From the NCBI GenBank assembly GCA_025084515.1, contig JAJAGP010001367.1, positions 62,001 to 126,000 on the forward strand: a DNA stretch of 64,000 bases, read 5' to 3'. This DNA comes from Ancistrus triradiatus (taxonomy: Eukaryota; Chordata; Actinopteri; Siluriformes; Loricariidae). A program made the position numbers and the translations under genes. Below, piece by piece: positions 24,773 to 35,497 of this stretch. The notes under the pieces were generated by a model, which had not been told where the DNA came from, did not search any database, and was given only the letters and a program-made list of their open reading frames with translations. Each line of letters opens with the position of its first letter. Position 1 is the first letter of the stretch.

Positions 24773-26412
24773 GAGGTGGGGCAGAAAAAGTATGTAGTTC
24801 TTCTCACTTACAAAATACGGAGAGAGGTCTGTATTTTCATCATAGCTACACTTCAATATGAGAGACAAAATGAGGAAAAAAAGCCAGGAAATCATAATTG
24901 TAGGATTTTTAAAGAATTTAATTGTAAATCATGGTGGAAAATAAGTATTTGGTCACCCACAAACAAGCAAGATTTCTGGCTCTCTAACTTCTCCTTTAAG
25001 AAACTCGTCTGTCCCCACTCGTACCTGTATTAATGACAAGTGTTATTTAATTTGACCCTCGTTTATCTGTATAAAAGACACCATGTCCACAGCCTCAAAC
25101 AGTCAGACTCCAAACTCAACCATGACTAGGCCAAAGAGCGTGTCGAAGGACCACATGAAGAAAATTGTAGACCTGCACCAGGCTGGCAAGAGTGGGAATC
25201 TACAATAGGCAAGCAGGAATGGTGTGAATAAAATGAAACTGTGGGATCAACCTGTAAGAACATGGAAGACATACAAGTCCATTGATAATCTACCTCGATC
25301 TGGGGCTCCATGGCAAGATCTCACCCCTCCAGTGGGTGTCAAAATGATTCATGAGAACAGTGGAGCCAAAAAATCCCAGAACTACACAGAGGGACCTGAG
25401 GAAAGACCTGCAGAGAGCTGGGACCAAAGTACCAAGGCTACCATCATAAACACACCTACTTGGAGAGGAACTCAGATTCTGCAGTGGCCAGGTGTCCCCC
25501 CCTGCTTAAGCCCAGTACATGTCCCAGCCCCGTCTGAAGTTTGCCAGAAGAGCATATGGGGATGATTGCAGAGAGGATTGGGAAGAATATCATGTCGTCA
25601 GATGAAACCAAAATAGAAAAACTTCTTTGGTAAAAACTCAAACTCGTCGTGTTTGGGGAGGAAGAAGAATGCTGAGTTGCAATCCCAAGAACACCATACC
25701 TAACTGTGAAGAATGGGGGTTGGAAACATCATGCTTTGGGGCTGTTTTTCTGCAGATGGGACAGGACGACTGATCCGTGTTAAGGGAAGAATGAAACGGG
25801 GCCATGTATCATGAGATTTTTAAGGCAAAAACCTCCTTCCGTCAGTGAAAACATTGAAAGATGGAAACCGTGGCTGGGTCTTCCAGCCATGACAATGATC
25901 CCAAACACACCGCTCGGGCAACAAGGAGAGGGGCTCCGTAAAAAGCATTTTCAACGTTCCTGAGTGGCCTAACCAGTCTCCAGACCTCAACCCCATAGAA
26001 AATTTGTGGAGGGAGTTGAAAGTCCTGTGTTGCCCAGCAACAACCCCAAAACATCACTATCACTTGCTCTAGAGGAGATCTGCATGGAGGAATGGGCCCA
26101 AAATAACCAGCCACAGGGTGTGTGCAAACCTAGTGAAGACTTACAGGAAAACGTTTGACCTCTGTCATTGCTAAGTATTAAGTTGAACTTTTTGTTATTG
26201 ACCAAATACTTTAATTTCCACCATATATTACAAATAAAATTTCTTTATCTACAATGTGATTCCTGGATTTTTTTTTCCTCATTTTGTCTCTCATAGTTGA
26301 AGTTGTAACCTATGATGAAAATTACAGACCTCTCTCATCTTTCTAAAGAATAGGGAGAACTTGCCACATCAGTTGGGCTGACTAAAATACTTTGTTTTTT
26401 TTTGCCCCACTG
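24773..26412 (+). mobile_element. Tc1/mariner transposon, full length but broken
   Basis: The element is about 1.64 kb, the normal size of a Tc1 transposon, with recognisable inverted ends. The left end reads GAGGTGGGGCAGAAAAAGTA, and the right end reads TACTTTGTTTTTTTTTGCCCC then ACTG; these are relatives of the fish consensus CAGTGGGGCAAAAAAGTA. The internal inverted part (ATAAGTATTTGGTCA at 24,940) recurs near 26,200. It sits in TA-rich microsatellite DNA, consistent with TA target use. A second copy of the same family lies at 41,528-42,876 on the other strand. Confidence 0.9.
25122..26181 (+). pseudogene. Tc1-like transposase, multiply frameshifted
   Basis: The start MTRPKSVSKDH...KKIVDLHQAGK follows the family pattern, then a stop codon interrupts near 25,206. 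Recognisable pieces in different frames include VRTWKTYKSIDNLPRSGAP (helix-turn-helix end), SDETK-like sequence (second half near 25,596), DNDPKHT-like (about 25,892) and NPIENLWRELK (about 25,989). Many breaks are single-base insertions next to short homopolymers. The family length is about 340 residues. The copy cannot be functional as written, but some breaks may be sequencing errors. Confidence 0.85.
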
Positions 26413-26419
26413 GTGTGTG

Positions 26420-26607
26420 GGGGTCCTCTTCATATATATAATATATATATATATATTATATATATATATAGGATAATCATATATATGAATATCTATATAT
26501 ATATATATACATACACAACACATATACATACATACATACATACATTACATACACACACACATACATACATACATAACACATACATTACATACACACACAC
26601 ACACAGT
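26420..26607. repeat. TA / CATA / CA microsatellite
   Basis: TATA repeats pass into CATACATA and CACACA units with single-base irregularities, directly to the right of the Tc1 element. Confidence 0.88.
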
Positions 26608-27448
26608 TTTCTAATGCTACCAAAAACTTTCCAGTAACAAAAACAACAAATGTTCATCAAGCAATGGCTGTTCTAGTAACCTTCATCGTTTTTCTACATC
26701 TGTCCATATTGTGCCAAGCTCCAATTAAACTTGAATGTCTTGATAATTATCCATGATCCATCCTAGCATTCATGGCCAATTAGATAAAAAGAAAGCTACA
26801 TATTTTCATCATAGGATTACAGCTTTAGAACGCTGTGTAATAGAAAGCTTCAATCCAAACAGGACTCGAGGCATCAGCTTTGTTACCTGGAGTATTGTGC
26901 TTCTCCATAAGTTTGCCTTTTTTGTGCTAAAACTGAACTAATCAAAGTAAGGTACTAGCGAAAAGGAAGGTAATGAAAGGACAGGAAGAAAACAATACAG
27001 TCTTCAATAGGTCTTTTTGATGTGGCATAGTAACAGAGCAAGTAAAAGCACAAGTGTTACCCAAGGCCCTCCATTAAACTTTAGCTCTTTTGTCTGTCAA
27101 CACAACTATAATCGGGTCATGCTATAGTGAATGCTAAAGCTTTCTTTTTAAAATGATCAGTATCAAAATGAAGGAAGTGTATAAGTAGATGTAAAGAAAA
27201 CACTGCAGAGGAGGAAGACTTTGCTTTTCATCGTCAGATGGCCACGTACATTTAAGATAAGGAAAGTAGTCAGTTCAAACCGAATTTAAGGCAGACAAAG
27301 AATTAACTGCATAGAGTAGAAGTGGCAGGGCCAGATTATGTCTTATGTTATTAGTTAATTATATAGAGTTGCTGTTAAGGTGTACCCCAACACCTGTGAT
27401 TCAGTCTTTACAGGCAGCTGACCAGGGAGCAAAAACTTAAACCTTTAC
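26608..27448. other. Noncoding stretch, no feature recognised
   Basis: Unique AT-rich sequence with no gene or repeat that I recognise. Confidence 0.5.
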
Positions 27449-27740
27449 TTCACTCACTTAAGGGGAGAGCAGCATGGGGCACAAGGCAGGAACAACCCTA
27501 GACAGGGTGCCCATCCATTGTAGGGCACACACATGCACGTACGCACGCACACCCCCCCCCCCAAACTAAGGCCCACTTTAGAGACACCAATTAACCCATT
27601 TGGACTGTTGGAAGTTGGAAGATGTAAACCCATGCGGACATGGGGAGAACAAGCAAACTCCACACAGAAAGGACCCAGATCGCTCCACCTGGGGTTGAAC
27701 CCAGGACCTTCTCGCTGTGAGGCGAGACATTCTGTCACCC
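27449..27740 (-). mobile_element. tRNA-derived SINE, DANA-like
   Basis: On the minus strand it begins with a tRNA-like head (TCGCCTCACAGCGAGAAGG, then GTCCTGGGTTCAACCCC). It continues with TGTGTGGAGTTTGC and the GACAGGGTGCC / CCTTGTGCCCC tail region. A short CA and C10 run interrupts the body near 27,535-27,562. Confidence 0.82.
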
Positions 27741-28926
27741 ATATTTATTAATTATTCTGTATAAAGCTTAATATTCATTTAATATTGTCATTCATCATAT
27801 ATAGCATGTGGCAATACAAAACTTAACAGTTTACAATTACTAAAACTAGGAGTACTTTATAATATATAATTTTGTTTACACAAATTTATTTATGTACAAA
27901 GAGTGAATCCATTATAACAATTGCTTTTGCCTGAATTGAGACAGTGTTTTTCATCTGTATCCTGTTTGCCTTCATAATTACATGTCCAGAAATCTTAACA
28001 CTGACAAAATGTAAATCTATATAATTTTACATCTCCACCACTAAGATTTATCTTTTGTTAGAATTAATTTCTGGCAATAAAGGGACCTAGTAAACAGGTA
28101 TCAACAGTGTAGAGCAGTTCTGAGTCATGCTGGTGACTGCACATGTATATAATGTGCTGTGTAAAAGAGTTAACTGAAGCTTGTGAGAGCAGGTGACGGT
28201 CTGGCCTTGTCCTCCCAGCTACCGACTCACGCAAACTGTTTGATCTCATTTTATTCACTTCCAGTGAACAGAGCAGTCGGGGGAGGGGGGTTTGGCTGGT
28301 GACAGGTGTACCTGAGCTGTGTAGAAAGGCAGAAGCTCGCTCTTTCAACTCTTTCCTCCCTCTCTGCTTCCCTTGCCAGCTGTGTATTATGATGGAGAGA
28401 CAGACGCCATTCAGTTTCACCCCATAGCCCAGACAAAAGGGAGTCTGTGCACATGATGGAGGCACAGAATGTAGCTTAAGGCCATTAAAGAAAGAAATTA
28501 AAGCTTAATTTGGGAGTGGAGTATGACGCAGTAGCAAGAAGAGACGTCTCACAGGAGAGGCTTTCTGCTTCAGTGTTGTGAAAAGCCACTGGCAAATCAG
28601 GCGAAATTAAGACAAATTTACTGCAAATTTGACATAATTAAACACTTCAGATGATATGTGATTTTACATGTTAATTTTGATATTTTGCCATAAAATGGTT
28701 GCACATAACTTTGCTAAACACTGTTGCTGAATTAATAAAAAACTATTTTATCTAAAGTGCCAATAAATGGCAGATATTTCAAAACAGACTTCAAAAGCTA
28801 CACTTCAGAACTATTTATGGTACAGTATTTGAAGACATCTTGACAGTGTTGTAACTTTAGAGGTCAGAAACCATACATTACACTACACAAGTGCAGGGGT
28901 AGCTAATCAAAATAATAATCTATCAC
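27741..28926. other. Noncoding stretch, no feature recognised
   Basis: Unique sequence. A 133-codon minus-strand frame (28,064-28,465) has no family resemblance. A slightly GC-richer patch lies at 28,190-28,460. Confidence 0.5.
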
Positions 28927-29220
28927 CAGTGGTGGATAAAGCACACAAACTATGTACTTGAGCTAAAGTGGAGATACAAAAGTTAAAATATTACTCCAGT
29001 AAAAGCAGAAGGCCAAGTAGAAGTTTTTAAGCACACATAAGATAAAAGGTAACCCAGATTTTACATAATGTAATGGAGTAAAAAGTAAGATATTTGACCT
29101 TGAAGTGTAGTGGAGTTAAAGTAAAAAGTCACCAAAATGAAAATCCTTCAGTAAAGATACACAATAAGACCACTTAATTACATGAACAAATCACATTTAC
29201 TTCGTTACTGTCCATCACTG
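28927..29220. mobile_element. hAT-like MITE
   Basis: The 294-bp unit starts CAGTGGTGGATAAAG and ends CTGTCCATCACTG, which are inverted ends of hAT type. The interior is rich in GTACTTGAG, AAAAGTAAAA and GTGGAGTTAAAG words, as in common fish hAT MITEs. It encodes nothing. An 8-bp target duplication is not clearly preserved. Confidence 0.75.
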
Positions 29221-29238
29221 TCTTATTATTGATTATTT

Positions 29239-29773
29239 CAGGGGTCTACTTTACTCATTACTTCCTGGAAAAAGCAATTACATTACTCATTACATTACTT
29301 CCAAGTTACTTATTAAAATTCAAAATTAATCTGTACCAAATAGATAGTACAAGGACAACAGCCAGTAGTCTTTTAAACGCTTCACATTCATGTTCAAATT
29401 CAAATGACAGTTATCAAGTTATTCAGGTTTTCCTGAGGCAGCTGCACAGATATGGCCAGCAGATGCTGCTAAGGTTTCGAAACACTGAATCATTTTTCCA
29501 AGCGACTGACTCAAAGAATCAAAACTTCAGACAGCCTAATTTCTCCCATTACTATGTATGGTCACATTTGCATTTTACATAGACAGGCACTAAACTGCTA
29601 AACTATAAATTAATTCTGTTATAAAAGTTTGGGGAATAATGCATTTCTCTCAGATCATGCATCACAAGTAACATTTTTTATTAATCAGTAATGTTAAAAA
29701 CGTTTAATGTTAAACAAATATTAAAAACTGTAACGTGTCACAAATTCTTTGTAATAAATGACTCCCAACACTG
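29239..29773. mobile_element. Second hAT-like MITE
   Basis: The left end (CAGGGGTCTACTTTACTCATT) and the inverted right end (CAGTGTTGGGAGTCATTTATT) are similar, and the interior next to both ends has alternating ATTACATTACT-type words. It begins 18 bp after the first MITE. A 117-codon frame inside it is not a gene. Confidence 0.55.
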
Positions 29774-29794
29774 CACTACACCCATGTAAACATA

Positions 29795-29985
29795 ACATTT
29801 TACATCTATAGCATATAGCAGACACCCTTATCCAGAGCGACTTACAACTGACTTACAATCCAAGCAATTGTGGGTTAAGGGCCTTGCTCAAGGACCCAAC
29901 AGTAGCAGCTTGGTAGGGGTGGGATTTGAGCCCCTGGTCCTTCTGGTCCATAGTCCAGTACCCTAACCACTAGGCTACCACAGTC
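29795..29985 (-). mobile_element. tRNA-derived SINE, short type
   Basis: On the minus strand the tRNA-like head reads TGTGGTAGCCTAGTGGTTAG, then comes GGACCAGAAGGACCAGGGG. The tail is CTCTGGATAAGGGTGTCTGC. It is a clear relative of the copy at 22,354 and lies 21 bp after the second MITE. Confidence 0.82.
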
Positions 29986-30361
29986 CCACACATAACCAAT
30001 TGTAAAGTACATTCTTAGCACAGCTAGTGCCTGCAAACTGTGTTGCAGTATTGCAGTCAGGTTATTGTGTGGTGAAGTGGGCAAGATATAAAGACAGGCA
30101 GATACCAAAAGCTGCCAGATACAGTGAGCAGCTGAGCAGGTTTCATTTTTCACTCATGTGAACCTGACCGATCCCTTCCATCAACAGCCATGAGCAGCAA
30201 AGGCTCATTCACTGGGAGAAAAAGAGAAAGAGCAAATAACAGAAACAAAAGTAAGGGAGCTGTATCCATGAGCGACACAGAAATAAGAAAGACAAATGGA
30301 GACTTTCATCTTGACTTGACCAAAGACCACGCAAAATGATCAGATGGATTGTACTGTATTA
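29986..30361. other. Noncoding stretch, no feature recognised
   Basis: Unique sequence without a gene. Confidence 0.45.
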
Positions 30362-30735
30362 TACACAGGACAACTATAACATTAAAACCACCTGCCAGCC
30401 AGGGAGTGACCCATTGAAGCATGGACTCCTCAAGACCTCTGGAGGTGTCTTGTTGTATCTGGCAATGAGATGTTAGTAGCAGATCCTGGAAGTCCTGTTA
30501 GCTGGAGTTCTTTAAACCATTCCTGAACAACTTCTGTAGTGTAGAAGGATTCATTATCATCCTAAAAGAGACCGCTGCCAAAAAATCCATGCCATGAAGG
30601 GGTTTACTTGGATTGCATAAATTTCAAGGTAACATGAACATCAGGGCTCAGCAGAACATTGCCTAGAGCATCACAAAGTCAGTGTTACTCACTTCACCTG
30701 TCCGTTTTCTTAATGCTACAGCTGATCTACACACA
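30362..30735 (-). mobile_element. Internally deleted Tc1/mariner element
   Basis: The left end ACTATAACATTAAAACCACC is followed by text matching the 3' part of a Tc1 family read on the minus strand (GAGGCATGGACTCC-like, CTCAAACCATTCCTGAACAA-like, CAGCAGAACATTGCC). It then jumps to the family's other end (GTGTTACTCACTTCACCTGTC). Most of the transposase is therefore deleted. This is recognised from memory of the family. Confidence 0.65.
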
Positions 30736-30739
30736 CAAA

Positions 30740-30900
30740 CCGATTAGGAACACTGTATGAATAATGGGTATGGCCTCCCTTTTCTAGACCACCTGCTTTA
30801 AGTTTCAATTAATTGTACATTCTGAGATACTTCTCTGATTGCTAGAGTTGTACATTAGTTACACTCAACAATGAAGATTGATTCCTGAACAATTTTGGAT
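30740..30900 (-). mobile_element. Tc1-like fragment of another family
   Basis: TTCTGAGATACTTCTCTGAT near 30,822 resembles the internal part of the Tc1 family also present at 43,458-44,002. The fragment is short and strongly diverged. Confidence 0.35.
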
Positions 30901-31149
30901 GGTTTTGGGTGCTGAAGTTTTCCGATCACATACCTATTTGTAGGTCTAACCTATTTTTGTGATTTCCCATCATATTTAAAGCCTAATAGTATACTGCCCA
31001 CAAAGGAAACTGTCTTTGTCAGCATGCCTGGTCATGTACGCCGTATAGGTGATGTTCAAATATTTACATATATATACATTTACAGACGCTTTTTGGACAC
31101 TAGGCACATACTTATTCCCATCTTCAGGACGATTAAGCAGCAGAAATGG

Positions 31150-32435
31150 CTCATTAATGTTATACCAGCTGTGTTATGTTCTGTTACATCTGTGGCAAGT
31201 ATACACTTAAGGATCAAAGACACATCATGAGTGCACTTATTAGAAAGCCTACAAGTTCTACTTTGCATGTAAGATTGGTGACATCCTGAGAGCTTGGCTC
31301 AGAGATACTAATTCAATATGCATCCCCAATGATATGGCAATAAAAGGGCTCATGTGATGTACTGTTACTTCTGTCAGACCATTTGTATCCAGAAAAAAAT
31401 AATAAATATAGAGAATACTCCAATCTGCCTTCAGCTATGAGACCAGTGAAGCCCCTAGAGACATGGAGCCTAGATGAGGGAGATAAAGATGCCATAACAC
31501 ATGAACCTGATGTAGAAAACCACACTGATCCAGATGTTAAATGTGTTATGTCTAGATATCCTCATAACACAGGTAGAATTCAATGACCTGGTATTTGGGT
31601 TGGAAGAACAAGGTTTGCTGTCACCTGGTACAAAAATTGCCATAGCTTTGCTAATAGATTTAACAAAGTTGGAAAGCTGTCCAGTTACTCAGTGGCAATG
31701 TCCAAAGAACCGACTGGCTACACAGTACAGATGAAATAAACCAATAATAATAAGGAATGGTTCTGAACCACATACAGAACCACAACTACAAGTGGAACAT
31801 GTGTGCTGATCTAAAAGTATTGGCACGTCTGGCACTATGCAGCTTGCACAGACTTACATTGCATTAAAACTACTGGCCACTCTGTATGCATTGCGTTAAG
31901 GGCTGAAAAGTGTGGTGTAGAAGCCACTTGTTGATCCAACAAATATATTTCTCCCTCCTCTTTACTTCAAACCCTTAAATATTTTGTGAAAGCAATGAAC
32001 AAAGGCAAATTTCACTACTTAAACAGATGTTTCTAAGAATGACTGATGGTAAGACTAAGGAAGACATTTTTGCTGGTGCAAGGCATGAGAGTCACGGGGT
32101 GAAGATCTGCTAGTGGGGCAACAGAAAATGGCATTGAAAGTGATGTTCAGATGTTGTTGAGAAAATTCTTGGCAACTAAATAGCACCAAACTACACTGAG
32201 CTCACTGACAACATGCTTAAAGCCTACAAAACCATTTCACTGAAAATTCATGTTCTGCATTCACACTTGGACTTCTTTCCATTTGATCTTGGTGCACTCA
32301 GTGTGGAAAAGGGCAGAAGGTTTCACTAGGACATTGAGCCCATGGAAAAGTGGTATCAGAGCAACAGGAATCCATCAGTGCTGGCCGACCATTGTCAGAT
32401 TGACACGAGAGGCACCAGATGCTATGAATAACTGA
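31150..32435 (+). pseudogene. Decayed copy of an orphan repeat-protein family
   Basis: Translated pieces in shifting frames follow, in order, a protein family found in many copies in fish and arthropod genomes and usually left uncharacterised. An N-terminal zinc-ribbon-like FCYICGKYTLKDQRH is at about 31,173. NLPSAMRPVKPLE is at about 31,423. A short EFNDLV...GLLSPGTK segment is at about 31,575. Then come MCADLKVLA (about 31,800), YFVKAMNKGKFHYLKQMFLR (about 31,980), VEKILGN...NYTELTDNMLKAY (about 32,155) and SLKIHVLHSHLDFFPFDLGA (about 32,235), followed by EKGRRFH. Stops and deletions are frequent. Function and the likely transposon origin are unknown to me. Confidence 0.65.
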
Positions 32436-32762
32436 AAAAAGAAATAAAAATAAAAATAAAAAAGCCCAAAATACATCAGCATGATTATGCAATTATACAT
32501 AATGTGTTTTAATGAGTAGTTATGTTTTTACAAATTTCTGTGTTACACAGCAAATCTGAAATAATTTCTGTGTTCCAGGAGTAAAATTTGTTGTCCAGTG
32601 TTATCTGAATTACTGCATCCGTGAACAAGTCTGGTTCAGCTCTGGCCATTCTCTGTTTTGCCTCTCTCATTACAAAACTAAAAATAAGAAGAAGAAAAAG
32701 AAGAACTTTCACTTACTGGAAGTTTTTTCTCTTCTGGCACTTGGTAAACCTGTGGACAGCTG

Positions 32763-32764
<2 letters not shown>

Positions 32765-32852
<88 letters not shown>

Positions 32853-32870
32853 AATATATAAATAAATAAA
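32765..32870. repeat. (CA)n(TA)n microsatellite
   Basis: About 35 CA units run to 32,834 and pass into TATA and TAAATA repeats. Confidence 0.95.
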
Positions 32871-33419
32871 AACTCAATTCACAATTCACGATTCATGATT
32901 CACAATTCAGTACACAGTCATTCAGATTCACAATAGCCCTTGCCCAGTGAAGATCTCCACAGTGTTAATTGTGTTTTTTATTTTGACATCTACAGTACTG
33001 TATTCTTAGTGCAAATAAGTCTCAAAGGAAATGAATCCTCCAGAACACAGTTAGCTTAGCAGCTATGCTAGCGTCGGAGTTCAATAGAGTAAATGTTTTG
33101 CTTTTACTTGTCACTTTCAACCCATTACTCACTAAATTCCATTAAATTTTTTCAACACTTTATTATAAAATTAGCTTTGTGTTGATGATTTTGGCGAACT
33201 GTAGGTTTATGTAAGTGTTAATCTGTTATAGGCTATGGGAGAGTATAGACTATAATAAACTCCTCAGGTCATGTTACATTTAACTTATGCTGGATTTGTT
33301 GGAACATATCCCCATCGTAAATCAGGGAGCACCTGTACAATACAACGCCATTAAGGCATATCATGATTTATACAGTGTGGATTTTCTGGGGCTCTTGAAC
33401 GAATTAATTCTACTGTGCA
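32871..33419. other. Noncoding stretch, no feature recognised
   Basis: AT-rich unique sequence; short direct variants of ATTCACAATTC occur at 32,877-32,930. Confidence 0.45.
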
Positions 33420-34096
33420 AAGGTGACTGAACTTTGTAGTTCTACAATTACAGACTGTAGTCCATCCGTTTCTCTACATACTTTGGGAGTCCCCTTTACT
33501 CTGTTCTCTAATGGTCAGGACCCCCACAGGACCTCCACAAGGTTGTGGATCATTCTCAGCACTGTAGTGACACTGATGTGGTGGTGGTCTGTTAGTGTGT
33601 GTTACACTGATACGAATGGATCAGACACTGCAGTGCTGCTGGAGTTTTAATCCACCTCAGTGTCACTGCTGGACTGAAAATTGTCCACCAGCCAAATACG
33701 TCCAGCCACCAGCATCCTGTAGACAGCGTCCTGTGAGCACTGATGAAGAATTAGAGATTGACTTATTGGATGAACAACTGTCTCTGACTTTACATCTACA
33801 AGGTGGAATAATGTGAATGTCTGTAATAAAGTAGACAGTGACTAAACATGGTCTTAAAACTCCAGCAGCACTTTTGTGTCGGATCCAATTGTGCCTGCTT
33901 AACACACTATCACACCACCACCACCACCACCACATCAGTGTCACTGCAGTGCTGAGAACAATCTACCACCAAATTAGTACCTGATCTGTGGTGGGCCTGA
34001 TCATTAGAGAATGGAGTAAAGAGGACTAACAAAGTATGTAGAGAAACAGATGGACAGTCTGGAATTGTAGTACTACAAAGTGCAGTGGCCACGCAT
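33420..34096. mobile_element. Palindromic nonautonomous DNA transposon
   Basis: The left ~230 bp (starting GACTGAACTTTGTAGTTC) and the right ~230 bp are diverged reverse complements. The right end, read inverted, is CCACTGCACTTTGTAGTAC. Shared blocks include GTTTCTCTACATACTTTG, TCAGCACTG.AGTGACACTG and CAGTGCTGCTGGAGTTTTA. The unpaired centre includes GACTTTACATCTACAAGGTGG. It is a well-known type of otophysan fish repeat. No transposase is encoded, and the class of autonomous partner is not clear to me. Confidence 0.8.
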
Positions 34097-34099
34097 GCA

Positions 34100-34102
<3 letters not shown>

Positions 34103-34136
<34 letters not shown>
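34103..34136. repeat. (GT)n microsatellite
   Basis: Seventeen GT units lie 6 bp after the palindromic element. Confidence 0.95.
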
Positions 34137-34137
<1 letters not shown>

Positions 34138-35464
34138 TTGAAGAGGACAGAGGCATTGAGGCAGACAGGCTGAGCAATGAGCCGGGTGACTGGGGTCGGG
34201 ATGGAGCTGATAAAGAGATGACACGGTCGATAAGATAACCGAGCTATATAGCAGACATTCAGACAGGGGGAGGGAGAAGTGGCACACAGAACTGGCACCA
34301 GATAAAGCAAGAGGGGCCCCTGGAGAGTGGAGAACAATGGAGGGAGGCGGAGAGACAACAAGAGGACTAAAGGATTGCTTCCGGAAACATCCACGGAAAG
34401 TGAGCTTGAAAGAGTGGGCTGTGCCATTGAGATGAGCCGCCAAGATCCCCTTCCATTAACCCCAATGAGTGCACAAATACTACAAATTCATTAACACACA
34501 GAGCAAGCTCAGTGTGCCGTCGTGGAGCCAGAACACTCATTGCATGGGGTTCTTACGCAGCATTAAAAACACCCTTGAATTCCTCAATAAAACAAAAGCT
34601 CAGTTGCTGCTATCTCTATATTGTCTCCTAAAAAATGGCTAAATTGTGTGTTTAATGTGTTTTACCCCATATGGAACACAAGATAAACCACTATAACAAA
34701 CATTGCAGTTTAACTTGAGGCAAAAATGCAACGCATTCTGTGTGTACAGAGTCACATGCACAGCTGCTCAACTGGAACACAGCAAATTCAATATAATAAC
34801 AATGTTCAATATCATGGTATTATGGTACAGAAATACATCCAAGATGAATACCTTGCGTTTTTAGGGAGGACTTTTTGTCTGAAATGTTTTCAACATGAGG
34901 TAAAATTGTTAATTCCACTGTCATTCAAATTTAGAAGTCCTTCTAACCAGGAGCACAGTGGAATGAGCCAGGATGCTTGCTGATTTAAGGTGCATGAGGA
35001 ACATCGAGACAGTCTCTGAATCGAAGATGAACTCATTTTACGATTCCTATGTTGGGGGTGTGACAAAGGGACAGAGCAAGCCTGCACAATGGGCAGCACA
35101 AAGAGAAAATTAACTTTCACGTCAATGAAAAGGGGGCAAATGTCTGGGCCGGCTGTTTTTAATGTCACCAACACTAATAGTAGGCAGGCCATTTAAACGG
35201 TGTGCATCACCCCCATTCAGACTGCACAGACACCCAGCTTTTCATGGGTAACCTGTGGTGACCTACATTCAAGGCCACGTCAGGGTCCCTTACACAAAAG
35301 GTGCCAGCAAATGGATGTGTGCTGGAGTGAGTAGTGTTGCAGCTGGGTTCTTCACAACCCCCTCTGTTAAGGGGAAAGAAAAAAAAAAAAAAAAAGACCT
35401 GACTTTAGGAGTTTCGGTTAAAGTGAAGCATACAGACAAACAAATACAAGGAGAGGTAGGTACA

Positions 35465-35497
<33 letters not shown>

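Noticed and set aside
33663..34443. 93- to 177-codon minus-strand frames
   Set aside because: They run through the palindromic MITE and a GT microsatellite.
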